Source: Pseudooceanicola algae
GTDB taxonomy: Bacteria; Pseudomonadota; Alphaproteobacteria; Rhodobacterales; Rhodobacteraceae
NCBI RefSeq assembly: GCF_003590145.2
Contig: NZ_CP060436.1
Location: 2,416,001 to 2,480,000, forward strand
Reading direction: 5' to 3'
Length of the DNA: 64,000 bases
The translations under genes were made by a program, and so were the position numbers. A model generated the notes under the pieces. That model had not been told where the DNA came from and did no database searches. It saw only the letters and a list, made by a program, of their open reading frames with translations. Positions within the stretch are counted from its first letter, which is position 1; the number at the start of each line of letters is the position of its first letter. Shown one piece after another: positions 35,162-44,425 of this stretch.

Positions 35162-38100
35162 ATGCATCTTCTTGCCGCTTCCCCCGGACGAATAGAGGAC
35201 GGAAACGAGGCGATCGACCTCGCCCAGACGCCCGCCGATCTGGTGGTGCTCTCGGCCGCCGATACCGAACTGGCCGCGTTGTCGCAGGCCCGCGCGGCGC
35301 TGGCCAATGCGCCTTCGCTGCGGCTGGCGCGGATCACAGACCTGTCGCACCCGATGTCGGTCGACCTGCATTTGGAAAAATGTGCAGGCGCGGCCCGGCT
35401 GGTGGTGGCGCGGGTCCTCGGGGGCACGGGCTATTGGCGCTATGGGGTCGAACAATATGCCGCGCGCCTGCACGAGGCCGGCATCCCCTTTGCCGCCCTG
35501 CCCGGGGACGACAAGCCCGACCCGGAACTGCGCGCGCTCTCGACCCTGCCGGATGAGGATTACGACGCGCTCTGGGCCTATCTGGTCGAAGGCGGGCCGG
35601 AAAATTCGACCCGGTTCCTCGGCTATTGCAAGGCGCTGCTGGAAGACGGTGACAAGCCTGCCCCGGCGGCCCCGCTGCTGCGCGCCGGGCTTTACTGGCC
35701 CGGACGTGCCGCGCCGGACCTGTCGGACCTGCGCGCCCGGTGGACGCCTGGCGGGGCCTGCGTGCCGCTGGTCTTCTATCGTGCGCTGATGCAGGGCGCG
35801 GGCCTTGCCCCCGTCGACGCGCTGATCGCCGCGCTGCGCGATCAGGGGCTGAACCCGCTGCCGGTCTTCGTCGCCTCGCTCAAGGATCCGGTTTCGGCCG
35901 CTACCCTGGACCAGTTGTTCGATCAGACCCGGCCCGAGGTCATCCTGAACTGCACCGCCTTCGCCACCGGGTCGCCCCAGGGCATGGGCGGCACGGCGGG
36001 CGCGGGGGGCCGAAACCCCTTTGCCCTGCCCTCGGCCAATGATGCGCCGGTGTTTCAGGTGGTGCTGGCCTCAACCGGGGAACAGGCCTGGCAGGACAGC
36101 ACCGCCGGGCTTTCGGCCCGCGACATCGCCATGCATGTCGCCCTGCCCGAGGTCGATGGCCGCATCCTGAGCCGTGCCATCGGCTTCAAGGGCAGCGACC
36201 ACCACGACGAAGCCACCCAATGCACCATCGCGACCTATTCGGCGCGGCCCGACCGGGTGCTGTTCACTGCGCGGATGGCGGCGAACTGGATCCATCTGCG
36301 CCGCGCAGCCCCAGACCAGCGGCGCGTCGCGCTGATCCTGGCCAATTACCCCAACAAGGACGGCCGGCTTGCCAATGGCGTCGGCCTCGACACGCCCGCC
36401 GCGACCGTCCATGTGCTGAACCTGCTTGCAGAGGCGGGGTATGACATCCGCGACCGGCCCGCCGACGCCGAGGCGCTGATGCAGGCGATCCTTGCCGGGC
36501 CGACCAACTGGCTGACCGACCGTGCCGAAACCACCGGCGGAGAGCCCCTGTCACTGGATCGCTATCGCGCCCATTTCGACACCCTGCCCGAAAGCATGCA
36601 TCAACAGATCCTCGACCGCTGGGGCACGCCCGAGCAGGACCCGTTCTTTGACCCCGACACACAGGCCTTCAAGCTGTCGATCCTGCGCCATGGCCATGCG
36701 GTCATCGGAATCCAGCCCGCCCGAGGCTACAACATCGACCCCGAACAGACCTATCACGCGCCCGACCTTGTTCCGCCGCACAATTACCTCGCTTTCTACA
36801 TCTGGCTGCGCGAGGTCTTCGGCGCCCATGCGCTGGTCCACATGGGCAAGCACGGCAACCTGGAATGGCTGCCCGGCAAGGCGCTGGCCCTGTCCGAGGC
36901 CTGCTATCCCGAAGCCGTCATGGGCCCGCTGCCCCATGTCTATCCCTTCATCGTCAACGATCCCGGCGAGGGAAGCCAGGCCAAGCGCCGCACCGCCGCC
37001 GTCATCGTCGACCACCTGACCCCGCCCCTGACCCGCGCCGAAAGCTATGGCCCCCTTCGGGATCTCGAGGCGCTGGTGGATGAATACTACGAAGCCGCCG
37101 GGCTTGATCCGCGCCGCATCGACCACCTGCGGCGCGAGATTCTGGCACTGACCTCGGTTACGGGGATCGACAAGGACGCAGGCTTTACCGGGGATGCGGA
37201 CAGCGACCTTGCGCGGCTGGACGGCTGGCTTTGCGAGTTGAAGGAGGCGCAGATCCGCGACGGCTTGCACATCTTCGGGCAAAGCCCTGAAGGCGCGCTG
37301 TTCCGCGACCTGCTGCTGGCGCTGGTGCGCATTCCGCGCGGCGATGGCAAGAGCGGTGATGCGGCCCTGCCGCGCGCCCTGGCTGCCGATCTGGGTCTGG
37401 CCTTCGACCCGCTGGATTGCGACATGGCGGCCCCCTGGGCCGGCCCGCGCCCCGACGTGCTGACGGCCGTGTCCGACGACAGCTGGCGCAGCCACGGCGA
37501 TACGGTCGAACGGCTGGAGCTTCTGGCAAGCGGGCTGGTGGCGCAGTTGCTGGACACCGGGGCAGATACCGGCGTGGGCAAGCAGACCGCAGCGGTGCTG
37601 ACACATATCCGGGATCAGATCGCCCCGACCCTGGCGGCTTGCGGACCGGCCGAAGGGGCGGGCCTCCTCACCGCCCTTTCAGGGCACTTCCTTGCCCCGG
37701 CGCCGTCCGGCGCGCCCACCCGCGGGCGGCTCGACACGCTGCCAACGGGGCGCAACTTCTATTCGGTCGACAGCCGCGCGGTGCCGACCCCCACGGCCTG
37801 GGCGCTTGGGTGGAAAAGCGCCAACCTGCTGATAGAACGGCATCTGCAGGATCAGGGCGACTGGCCGCGCGCCATGCTGCTGACCGCCTGGGGCACTGCC
37901 AACATGCGCACCGGGGGCGACGACATCGCCCAGGGACTGGCCCTGATGGGGGCAAAACCGCAATGGGATGCCGCCAACCGCCGCGTCACCGGGTTCGAGA
38001 TCCTGCCCCTGACGGTCCTCGACCGGCCGCGCGTCGATGTCACGCTGCGGATCTCGGGCTTTTTCCGCGATGCCTTTCCGCAACTGATCGCCCTGTTTGA

Positions 38101-38890
38101 TTCCGCCGCCCGCGCAGTGCAGGCGCTGGACGAGCCCGAGGACATGAACCCCGCCGCCGCCCGTGCCCGAGCCGGGGAGGCACAGTCGCGGATCTACGGC
38201 GCCAAGCCCGGGGCCTATGGCGCAGGCCTGCAGGCACTGATCGACGAACGGATCTGGAACGACCGCGCCGATCTGGGGGCGGCCTATCTGGAGTGGGGCA
38301 GCTATTCCTACGGCGCGGCGGATGAGGGCAGCCGTGACAGCGACGGGCTGAAGGCGCGGCTGCGCGAGGCGGATGCCATCGTGCAGAACCAGGACAACCG
38401 CGAACACGACCTGCTGGACAGCGATGATTACTACCAGTTCGAAGGCGGTGCCGCCGCCGCCGTCGCCAGCCTGCAATCGCGTGACGTACCGCTGTATCAC
38501 AACGACCATTCGCGCCCTGAACGCCCGGTGATCCGCACCCTCGACGAAGAAATTTCGCGCGTCATGCGGTCCCGCGTGGTGAACCCCAAGTGGATCGAGG
38601 GCGTCAAGCGCCACGGCTACAAGGGCGCCTTTGAAATCGCCGCCACGGTCGATTACCTTTTCGCCTTCGCCGCCACGACCCGCGCGGTGAAACCGCATCA
38701 TTTCGACCTGTGTCACGAGGCGTTCCTAGAGGACGAGGCAACCCGCCACTTCATCGCGGACAGCAATGCCCCGGCGCTGGCCGAAATCGCCACCCGTCTG
38801 ATCGAGGCGATCGAGCGTGACCTTTGGCAGCCGAAATCGAACTCGGCCCGCGCTCTGCTGGAAAGCCTTGCACGGGGGAAAACCCCATGA
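35162..38890 (+). CDS. cobN: Cobaltochelatase large subunit CobN
   Basis: 1242 residues, the usual size. CobN carries hydrogenobyrinate a,c-diamide and Co2+, and with the AAA subunits CobS and CobT inserts cobalt using ATP. Conserved blocks include GFKGSDHHDEAT-type segments, ILANYPNKDGRLANGVGLDT, GYNIDPEQTYHAPDLVPPHN, VHMGKHGNLEWLPGKALALS and IVNDPGEGSQAKRR, and the C-terminal LDEEISRVMRSRVVNPKW. CobS and CobT are not in the window. The stop codon overlaps the next GNAT start. Confidence 0.97.
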   Translation: MHLLAASPGRIEDGNEAIDLAQTPADLVVLSAADTELAALSQARAALANAPSLRLARITDLSHPMSVDLHLEKCAGAARLVVARVLGGTGYWRYGVEQYAARLHEAGIPFAALPGDDKPDPELRALSTLPDEDYDALWAYLVEGGPENSTRFLGYCKALLEDGDKPAPAAPLLRAGLYWPGRAAPDLSDLRARWTPGGACVPLVFYRALMQGAGLAPVDALIAALRDQGLNPLPVFVASLKDPVSAATLDQLFDQTRPEVILNCTAFATGSPQGMGGTAGAGGRNPFALPSANDAPVFQVVLASTGEQAWQDSTAGLSARDIAMHVALPEVDGRILSRAIGFKGSDHHDEATQCTIATYSARPDRVLFTARMAANWIHLRRAAPDQRRVALILANYPNKDGRLANGVGLDTPAATVHVLNLLAEAGYDIRDRPADAEALMQAILAGPTNWLTDRAETTGGEPLSLDRYRAHFDTLPESMHQQILDRWGTPEQDPFFDPDTQAFKLSILRHGHAVIGIQPARGYNIDPEQTYHAPDLVPPHNYLAFYIWLREVFGAHALVHMGKHGNLEWLPGKALALSEACYPEAVMGPLPHVYPFIVNDPGEGSQAKRRTAAVIVDHLTPPLTRAESYGPLRDLEALVDEYYEAAGLDPRRIDHLRREILALTSVTGIDKDAGFTGDADSDLARLDGWLCELKEAQIRDGLHIFGQSPEGALFRDLLLALVRIPRGDGKSGDAALPRALAADLGLAFDPLDCDMAAPWAGPRPDVLTAVSDDSWRSHGDTVERLELLASGLVAQLLDTGADTGVGKQTAAVLTHIRDQIAPTLAACGPAEGAGLLTALSGHFLAPAPSGAPTRGRLDTLPTGRNFYSVDSRAVPTPTAWALGWKSANLLIERHLQDQGDWPRAMLLTAWGTANMRTGGDDIAQGLALMGAKPQWDAANRRVTGFEILPLTVLDRPRVDVTLRISGFFRDAFPQLIALFDSAARAVQALDEPEDMNPAAARARAGEAQSRIYGAKPGAYGAGLQALIDERIWNDRADLGAAYLEWGSYSYGAADEGSRDSDGLKARLREADAIVQNQDNREHDLLDSDDYYQFEGGAAAAVASLQSRDVPLYHNDHSRPERPVIRTLDEEISRVMRSRVVNPKWIEGVKRHGYKGAFEIAATVDYLFAFAATTRAVKPHHFDLCHEAFLEDEATRHFIADSNAPALAEIATRLIEAIERDLWQPKSNSARALLESLARGKTP

Positions 38891-39369
38891 CCCCGCGCCG
38901 CCTGTCCGCCACCGCGCCGGAACTGCCCGCAACGCTGGACCTGCTGCGCCGGGCCTTCGCCTGTATGGAGGGACGGATCGACCCGCCCTCGTCGCTGACG
39001 CGCATGGATCTGACGGCCCTGACCCACGAGGCCGCGCAGAAAGAGCTTTGGATCCTGCCCGGTGTTGGCAGCCCGGCGGCCTGCATGATCCTGACGCCGC
39101 AAGTCGATGCGCTTTACATCGGCAAGCTGGCCGTCGCGGAAAAGGCGCGTGGTCAGGGACTGGCCCGCCAGTTGCTTGACCTTGCCGACAGCCGTGCAAG
39201 GGCCCTGGGCCTGCCCCGCCTGCGGTTGCAGACCCGCGTGGAACTGACCGAAAACCACGCCACCTTCACCGCGCTCGGCTTTGCCGAAACCGCGCGGACC
39301 TCCCATCCCGGTTACGACCGGCCAACCTCGCTCACCTACGAGCGCCCAGTTCAGGAGCACAGCCGATGA
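38887..39369 (+). CDS. GNAT-family N-acetyltransferase between cobN and cobO
   Basis: 160 residues from ATG 38887 (ATGA overlap with cobN); the longer open frame is a shadow of the cobN end. The acetyl-CoA motif is AEKARGQGLARQLLDLADSR, followed by LRLQTRVELTENH and ALGFAETARTSHPGYD. It ends by overlapping cobO as ATGA. The acceptor substrate is unknown. Its tight coupling on both sides means it is made in proportion to CobN and CobO. Confidence 0.87.
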   Translation: MTPRRLSATAPELPATLDLLRRAFACMEGRIDPPSSLTRMDLTALTHEAAQKELWILPGVGSPAACMILTPQVDALYIGKLAVAEKARGQGLARQLLDLADSRARALGLPRLRLQTRVELTENHATFTALGFAETARTSHPGYDRPTSLTYERPVQEHSR

Positions 39370-39974
39370 CCGACGACAGCGACCGCCACAATTCCAAGAT
39401 GGCCAAGAAGAAGGCCGCCCGTGACAAGATCATGGCGACCAAGACCGACGAAAAGGGCCTGATCATCGTCCATACCGGCAAGGGCAAGGGCAAGAGCACC
39501 GCCGGCTTCGGCATGATCTTCCGCTGTATCGCGCATCAGATGCCCTGCGCCGTGGTGCAGTTCATCAAGGGCGGCATGTCGACCGGGGAACGGGACCTGA
39601 TCGAAAGCCGCTTTGGCGATATCTGCCAGTTCCACACCATGGGCGAAGGCTTTACCTGGGAAACCCAGGACCGCGACCGCGATGTCGCCGCCGCCCGCGC
39701 CGCCTGGGAAAAGGCCAAGACGCTGATCCGCGATCCCGCAAACCGCATGGTTCTGCTGGACGAGATCAACATCGCGCTGCGCTATGATTACATCCCGCTT
39801 GAGGAGGTCCTGAGCTTTCTCACCACCGAGAAGCCCGAGATGACCCATGTGGTCATGACCGGTCGCAATGCCCGCGACGAACTGATCGAGATCGCGGATC
39901 TGGTGACGGAGATGGAGCTGGTCAAGCACCCCTTCCGCGCCGGGATCAAGGCGCAGATCGGGGTCGAATTCTGA
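39366..39974 (+). CDS. cobO: Cob(I)yrinic acid a,c-diamide adenosyltransferase
   Basis: 202 residues. The P-loop HTGKGKGKSTAGFG lies at about 36-49, preceded by a basic N-terminal helix (KMAKKKAARDKIM) that covers the active site in CobA/CobO structures. CobO attaches the 5'-deoxyadenosyl group from ATP to the reduced cobalt. Further family motifs are FIKGGMSTGERDL and MVLLDEINIALRYDYIPL. Last gene of the cobalt operon; a symmetrical hairpin follows at 40058. Confidence 0.96.
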   Translation: MTDDSDRHNSKMAKKKAARDKIMATKTDEKGLIIVHTGKGKGKSTAGFGMIFRCIAHQMPCAVVQFIKGGMSTGERDLIESRFGDICQFHTMGEGFTWETQDRDRDVAAARAAWEKAKTLIRDPANRMVLLDEINIALRYDYIPLEEVLSFLTTEKPEMTHVVMTGRNARDELIEIADLVTEMELVKHPFRAGIKAQIGVEF

Positions 39975-40057
39975 CTTCTGAGGGAAGGTTTCAGGGGGCG
40001 GCGCGAGGTTTGCGCCCGCCCCGTGTACCCGGCCCCGCCAAGCCCCCCGAAAACGCG

Positions 40058-40081
40058 AAGACCCGGCCTGAGCCGGGTCTT
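40058..40081. terminator. Bidirectional hairpin between cobO and atpF
   Basis: AAGACCCGGC-CTGA-GCCGGGTCTT is a perfect 10-bp stem with a 4-base loop, placed between convergent cobO and the F0 operon. The AA and TT ends give each strand a short T stretch. Confidence 0.75.
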
Positions 40082-40118
40082 GCGAAACAGTTGACGGCGT
40101 GAGGGCCGGAAAGGCGCC

Positions 40119-40679
40119 TTAGTTCAGGCGCGCCTTCACTTCGTCAATGGAGCTGTCGATCATGCTGGAGGCCTTGTCGCCGGCCACCTGCTTGCCGATG
40201 ATGTCCTGCGCCGCGGCGATGGCAACGGCAATGGCACGGTCGCGGACTTCACGCACAGCGGCCTGTTCGGCGCTGGCGATCTGTTCCTCGGCTGCTTTCA
40301 GGCGCCGCTGGATGGTAGTCTCCAGATCCGCCTTGGCCTGCTCGGCCGCATCGGCGGCTTCGCCCTTGGCCGAGGCGACGATGCGGTCGGCCTGTGCCTG
40401 AACTTCCTTCTGCTTGCGCTCGTAGGAGGCTAGCAGCTTCTGGGCGTCTTCGCGCAGGGCGCGGGCTTCGTCCAGTTCCGAGCTGATCGAAGCGGACCGC
40501 TTGTCCAGCAGCCCCGCGATCAGGCCCGGCACCTTGAAGTACACCAGGATGGCGATGAACAGGAGGAAGGCCAGAAGCACGATGAAGTTCGTGTTGCCGG
40601 TCGAGAAGAACGGGCCGGTCGCGGCGAAGGCCGGCGATGCGACCAGTCCGAGCGCGGCTGTCAGGGCAATCTTGCGCAT
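40119..40679 (-). CDS. atpF: ATP synthase F0 subunit b
   Basis: 186 residues. A signal-like segment (ALTAALGLVASPAFA) precedes the membrane helix FIVLLAFLLFIAILVYFKV, then a long helical stator region rich in Ala, Glu, Arg and Gln. It forms the peripheral stalk with b' and delta. Last gene of the F0 operon, three bases after the b' gene. The cleaved signal is an added feature seen in some alphaproteobacterial b subunits. Confidence 0.94.
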   Translation of the reverse strand: MRKIALTAALGLVASPAFAATGPFFSTGNTNFIVLLAFLLFIAILVYFKVPGLIAGLLDKRSASISSELDEARALREDAQKLLASYERKQKEVQAQADRIVASAKGEAADAAEQAKADLETTIQRRLKAAEEQIASAEQAAVREVRDRAIAVAIAAAQDIIGKQVAGDKASSMIDSSIDEVKARLN

Positions 40680-40682
40680 CGC

Positions 40683-41237
40683 TTATCCTTTCATCCGGTC
40701 GGTGACGACCGCGTCGACTTCGGCACCATCGGTGCTGAACCCGAGGGCCGCGACGATTTCGGCTGCGGTGTCCTTGGCGACGGTTTCCGCCGCCTCCAGC
40801 GCACCAGAGCGGATTTCGGCAATGGCGGCTTCGCCTTCGGTCACCTTGGCGGCGATCTGGGTATCGGCCGCGGCAATCGCCACGTCCAGATCTGCCTTGA
40901 TCTCGGCCCGTGTGGCCTCGACGATCTTGGCGGCCTCGGACCGGGCATCGGCAAGGGCCTTGTCGTAGGCGGCTTCCGCCTCCTGGGCCTTTTGCTTCAG
41001 CTCTTCGGCCTGGGCAATGTCATTTGCAATCGTTCCGGCGCGATCGGCCAGAACGGCACCCAGCCGTGGCAGAGCCACGCGGGACAGGATCAGGTACATC
41101 ACAACAAGCGTGATGATCAGCCAGAAGATCTGGTTGCCCCAGGTCGAGAAATCGAGCTGCGGCATGCCTGCGGATTCTGCTGCGTGCCCTGCGGCTTCGG
41201 CAGCGTGACCGGCGGCGTCATGCGTTTCGGTGGCCAT
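40683..41237 (-). CDS. atpG: ATP synthase F0 subunit b'
   Basis: 184 residues. The N-terminus is Ala/His/Gly-rich ([18 protein letters not shown]), followed by the membrane helix [21 protein letters not shown] and a coiled stator region. Having two b-type genes side by side is typical of photosynthetic lineages and Rhodobacteraceae, where b and b' form a heterodimeric peripheral stalk. It is named atpG or atpX in different genomes. It lies between atpE and atpF on the minus strand. Confidence 0.93.
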   Translation of the reverse strand: MATETHDAAGHAAEAAGHAAESAGMPQLDFSTWGNQIFWLIITLVVMYLILSRVALPRLGAVLADRAGTIANDIAQAEELKQKAQEAEAAYDKALADARSEAAKIVEATRAEIKADLDVAIAAADTQIAAKVTEGEAAIAEIRSGALEAAETVAKDTAAEIVAALGFSTDGAEVDAVVTDRMKG

Positions 41238-41331
41238 CTTGCCTCTCCCGGGAACTGGATCTGGTAGTCAATTTACCACGGGTGAGCCCCCGAAGGGACC
41301 CACCCGGCGTAAGGATCTGTTCCGGTCGTTC

Positions 41332-41568
41332 TTAGACGGCGAACATCAGCAGCAGAGCGACGAGGAACGAGAAGATCCCCAGAGCTTCTGCAAAGGCCAT
41401 GCCGATGAAGAGCGTTGCAGTCTGCGAAGCGGCTGCCGAAGGGTTGCGGAGTGCGCCGGACAGGAAGTTGCCTGCCACGTTGCCCACACCCATTGCTGCG
41501 CCGCCCATGCCGATGGCGGTCAGACCAACACCGATGTACTTGCCGAGTTCTGCGATATCGCCTTCCAT
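41332..41568 (-). CDS. atpE: ATP synthase F0 subunit c
   Basis: 78 residues forming a two-helix hairpin. The first helix is Gly/Ala-rich ([20 protein letters not shown]), the polar loop is RNPSAAA and the second helix has the ion-binding Glu61 in [10 protein letters not shown] glutamate in a plain hydrophobic surrounding suggests proton rather than sodium coupling. The ring drives rotation of the central stalk. It is between atpB and the b' gene. Confidence 0.97.
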   Translation of the reverse strand: MEGDIAELGKYIGVGLTAIGMGGAAMGVGNVAGNFLSGALRNPSAAASQTATLFIGMAFAEALGIFSFLVALLLMFAV

Positions 41569-41644
41569 GTCGTGTTCTCCTTACGTTGGAATTGGCTGGA
41601 ATTGGTTCGTAGGCTGCGCCCTTGGACGCAGCTTACGCGTCGGG

Positions 41645-42472
41645 TCAGTGCGCCGGATGCAGGGCATCCTTCAGGTAGACGCATGTGAGGATCGTGAAGA
41701 CATAGGCCTGAATGAAGGCCACCAGCAGCTCCAGCCCGTACATGCCGGTGATCGCGATGATCGAAACCGGGCTGACGGCGGCAACTGCGGCAAAGGCCGC
41801 AAAGACCTTGATGACGGCGTGGCCGGCCATCATGTTGCCCGCAAGCCGGATCGAATGGCTGACAGGGCGCACGAAGTAAGAGATGACCTCGATCACGGCC
41901 AGGATCGGACGGATCGCCAGCGGCGCCGAGCTGACCCAGAACAGGCCCAGGAACTGGGCGCCGTGCAGGACAAAGCCGATGATCGTGACGGTCAGGAAGA
42001 CCGCCAGCGCCAGAACCACGGTCGTCGCGAAATGCGAGGTCGGTGTGAAGGCGGCCGGCAGCAGACCCAGAAGGTTGGCCAGCACGATGAACATGAACAG
42101 GGTAAAGATATAGGGGAAGAAGCGGATCGCATCCTTGCCGGCGACATCTTCGACCATCTTGTAGACGAAACCGTAGGCCATTTCGGCAATCGACTGCGCG
42201 CGGCTCGGCACCCGGTTGCGCCCCGAGGTCCCCAGGACCATCAGAAGCAGCATGGCGACAACGCCGATCGCCATCCAGAGCGTCGCGTTGGTGATCGTGT
42301 ACCAATGCACCGGGCCGTCGCCGAACAGCGGCGTGACGATGAACTGATCCATCGGGTGGAACAGCATCTCTTCGGCCTGATGAACAAAGAAGCTGATCCC
42401 GAGAATGGCAACAACGACCGCAAGGAAGACCAGCTTCCGAGCGCCACCAGTATTCTCAATATCCTGAGCCAT
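41645..42472 (-). CDS. atpB: ATP synthase F0 subunit a
   Basis: 275 residues with five to six membrane helices. The essential arginine is Arg209 in the conserved [12 protein letters not shown], which faces the c-ring glutamate. Other conserved parts are [20 protein letters not shown] and [15 protein letters not shown]. It provides the proton half-channels of F0. The start lies inside the end of atpI (17-base overlap). Confidence 0.97.
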   Translation of the reverse strand: MAQDIENTGGARKLVFLAVVVAILGISFFVHQAEEMLFHPMDQFIVTPLFGDGPVHWYTITNATLWMAIGVVAMLLLMVLGTSGRNRVPSRAQSIAEMAYGFVYKMVEDVAGKDAIRFFPYIFTLFMFIVLANLLGLLPAAFTPTSHFATTVVLALAVFLTVTIIGFVLHGAQFLGLFWVSSAPLAIRPILAVIEVISYFVRPVSHSIRLAGNMMAGHAVIKVFAAFAAVAAVSPVSIIAITGMYGLELLVAFIQAYVFTILTCVYLKDALHPAH

Positions 42473-42836
42473 CTTTGTCCCTCGTCTCTTTCCCAGCCGG
42501 CCCTGCCGCGGGAGGTTCTTTCGTCATGTCCCGGGCGGTGCCCAGCATCACCTTGATGCCGGCGGCAAAGCCCAGAAGGGTGAAGAGGATCATCATGAAC
42601 GGCGCGATGCCGAAGACCCAGTCCAACCCGTATCCTATCGCGAAACCGACCAGCAGGCCGGCGACGAGTTCAGTCACCATGCGCCAGCCCATCTCGGCCG
42701 ATCCAAAGTGACTGCCCCCGTCCGAAGACCCCGCCTTGCCTGCATCCCCCTTGGCTCTGGCGATCCGATCTTCCAGATCGGTCATCCTGGCCTTGTGATC
42801 GTCCGGTAAGTCGCCGGTGCGATCGGGTTCTGTCAT
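42456..42836 (-). CDS. atpI: AtpI/AtpZ-family F0 accessory protein
   Basis: 126 residues. The polar N-terminus (residues 1-50) has charged [20 protein letters not shown], followed by two membrane helices ([21 protein letters not shown] and [18 protein letters not shown]). The GYGLDWVFG motif is common in AtpI/AtpZ-type proteins, which assist c-ring assembly or Mg2+ and Ca2+ supply. It heads the F0 operon and overlaps atpB by 17 bases. The F1 genes are not in the window, a split usual in alphaproteobacteria. Confidence 0.9.
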   Translation of the reverse strand: MTEPDRTGDLPDDHKARMTDLEDRIARAKGDAGKAGSSDGGSHFGSAEMGWRMVTELVAGLLVGFAIGYGLDWVFGIAPFMMILFTLLGFAAGIKVMLGTARDMTKEPPAAGPAGKETRDKDGSGY

Positions 42837-43020
42837 GCCGGTGGTCGTCCCCGTTTGGTTACCGGTTTGCTAAGGCGCGCACCCCTCCGAGTCAAGCAGG
42901 CGCTACGGCGCGGTGGATGGCCGTCAAGCCCCGGAAAATGAAGGTTTTTATCCGCCCTTAATTCCTGTAAAATCATGCGTGTCACGCCCCAGCCTGCCGC
43001 CTGGGACCCCAAAGTCATAA

Positions 43021-43036
43021 TCAACCTTTCGGTTGA
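43021..43036 (+). promoter_or_regulatory. Operator-like dyad 1 upstream of ArsR-type gene
   Basis: TCAACC-TTTC-GGTTGA is a perfect 6-bp dyad with a 4-base spacer. Dyad 2 at 43083-43098 has the same arms and spacing. Confidence 0.65.
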
Positions 43037-43081
43037 ACGTGGTTTTGCCCGGCTTTTCAGGCCCCTCTGCGCGCGCCAAAG

Positions 43082-43099
43082 CTCAACCAAGCGGTTGAG
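43082..43099 (+). promoter_or_regulatory. Operator-like dyad 2 upstream of ArsR-type gene
   Basis: CTCAACC-AAGC-GGTTGAG is a perfect 7-bp dyad. It ends 34 bases before the gene start, where a repressor would block transcription. A lone half site CGGTTGA follows at 43105. Confidence 0.65.
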
Positions 43100-43133
43100 C
43101 GTTCCGGTTGACGGCGACCCTGCGTCGGCTCTA

Positions 43134-43529
43134 ATGGGCGACATGGTTGCTTCCCTGGATCACGTCTTTGCCGCGCTTGGCGACCCGACCCGCCGGGCGA
43201 TCCTGTCGATGCTTCTGGAAGACGACATGGCCGTCACCGATGTGGCCGACCCCTTCGAGATCTCGCTGGCGGCGATTTCCAAGCACCTCGCCATCCTCGC
43301 CAATGCCGGGCTGATCAGCCAGGAAAAGCGCGGCCGGGTGAAATGGTGCAAGCTGGAACCCGACGCCCTGCGCGAGGCTTCGGTCTGGATGCAGGGCTTC
43401 GGGCAGTTCGAGCCGGTGAACCTGGATGATTTCGAACGCTTCCTTGCCGCCGAACTGTCCGGGGATCTGGAAGTCGAGCCGGAAGACGCTCCGGCAAAGG
43501 CCCCCCGCGAAGACACCGCGCGCGGCTAG
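43134..43529 (+). CDS. ArsR-family winged-helix repressor
   Basis: 131 residues from ATG 43134; ATG 43143 is also possible, while the longer open frame from 42975 would place the two operator dyads inside coding sequence. The HTH shows HVFAALGDPTRRAILSML, the recognition helix ISLAAISKHLAILANAGLI and the wing EKRGRVKWCKL. No metal-binding cysteine pair of the classic ELCVCDL type is seen, so it probably belongs to the non-metal subgroup often paired with SRPBCC proteins. It is probably autoregulated through the dyads. The convergent DMT gene overlaps its end by 4 bases; no coregulated enzyme is adjacent on the plus strand. Confidence 0.9.
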   Translation: MGDMVASLDHVFAALGDPTRRAILSMLLEDDMAVTDVADPFEISLAAISKHLAILANAGLISQEKRGRVKWCKLEPDALREASVWMQGFGQFEPVNLDDFERFLAAELSGDLEVEPEDAPAKAPREDTARG

Positions 43530-44425
43530 TCCTTCAGCAGGATCAGCAGGGCGACGACCGTCAGGAAGATGCCGCCAAGGATCATCACCGGCGGCAGGCC
43601 CCGGCCCAGCACGACTTCGTACAGGATCACCCAGCTTGGCACGAGGTAGGTATAGGCCATGACCTTGGCCGACTTCAGCCGCAGACTGGCGTATTGCAAC
43701 AGCACTCCCGTCACCGCCGAGGCAACGACCGCCGTGTAGACCATCGTCAGCCAGACGATCGGCGGCAGGGCCAGCCAATCGGTCGCGCGGATCTCGGGCC
43801 AGGCCCAGATCACCAGACACAACGCCCCGGCGCTGAGCGTGCCGAAGGTAAAGACCAGCGGTGCCTCGCCCCGGTTCAGCCTTGGCACCAGAGGCGCGTA
43901 GATCGCATGAGCCAGGCAGCCGATGAAATAGATCTGCTCTCCGCGCCCCAGCTCGAACCGGGTCAGCGCGCCGATGTCGCCCCGGAAGATCACCCAGACC
44001 GCCCCCGCCGCGCCGATCACCAGCGCAAAGGCCATGCGTCGGGTCGTCACCTGCGCCATGATCAGCCAGCCGAAGCCCGCCGCCATCAACGGCACCAGCG
44101 TGAACACCGCCGAGGCAGAAACCGGCGCGGCGGTGCGCAGGCCTTCGAACATTGTGACGAAATAGACCGAAAAGATGCCGCCAAGCAGCAGATAGCGCCA
44201 GGGTGCGCGGAACTGGTCGCGGCGCAGCCCCGTGGCGCTGGCCAGCCCGCCCAGTACCGCCGCCGCAAGCACGAAGCGCAGGGCGGTGAACGCCCCGGAA
44301 TCGACATGCGGGATGGCCAGCGCCCCGAGGATGAAAGAAGCCGAGACCAGCGCCGAGAAGGCCAGCATCGCCAGGTGCCCGCGTGCGGCCTGGCCCGGTC
44401 CGGCCAGCGGTTGCGGCAGGCTCAA
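43526..44425 (-). CDS. EamA/DMT-superfamily transporter
   Basis: 299 residues from a TTG at 44425 that overlaps the LysR stop (TTGA); other starts are possible and the upstream open frame is a shadow of lysR. About ten membrane helices in two EamA repeats are visible (AALRFVLAAAVLGG; LVPLMAAGFGWLIMAQ; SAKVMAYTYLVPSWVILYE). Members export amino acids, drugs or nucleotide derivatives; the substrate is unknown. Coupling to the LysR gene suggests that LysR controls it. Confidence 0.88.
   Translation of the reverse strand: MSLPQPLAGPGQAARGHLAMLAFSALVSASFILGALAIPHVDSGAFTALRFVLAAAVLGGLASATGLRRDQFRAPWRYLLLGGIFSVYFVTMFEGLRTAAPVSASAVFTLVPLMAAGFGWLIMAQVTTRRMAFALVIGAAGAVWVIFRGDIGALTRFELGRGEQIYFIGCLAHAIYAPLVPRLNRGEAPLVFTFGTLSAGALCLVIWAWPEIRATDWLALPPIVWLTMVYTAVVASAVTGVLLQYASLRLKSAKVMAYTYLVPSWVILYEVVLGRGLPPVMILGGIFLTVVALLILLKD

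Noticed and set aside
42975..43133. A longer start for the ArsR-type protein
   Set aside because: The extra 53 residues have no family match and would contain both operator dyads, so the start at 43134 is preferred.
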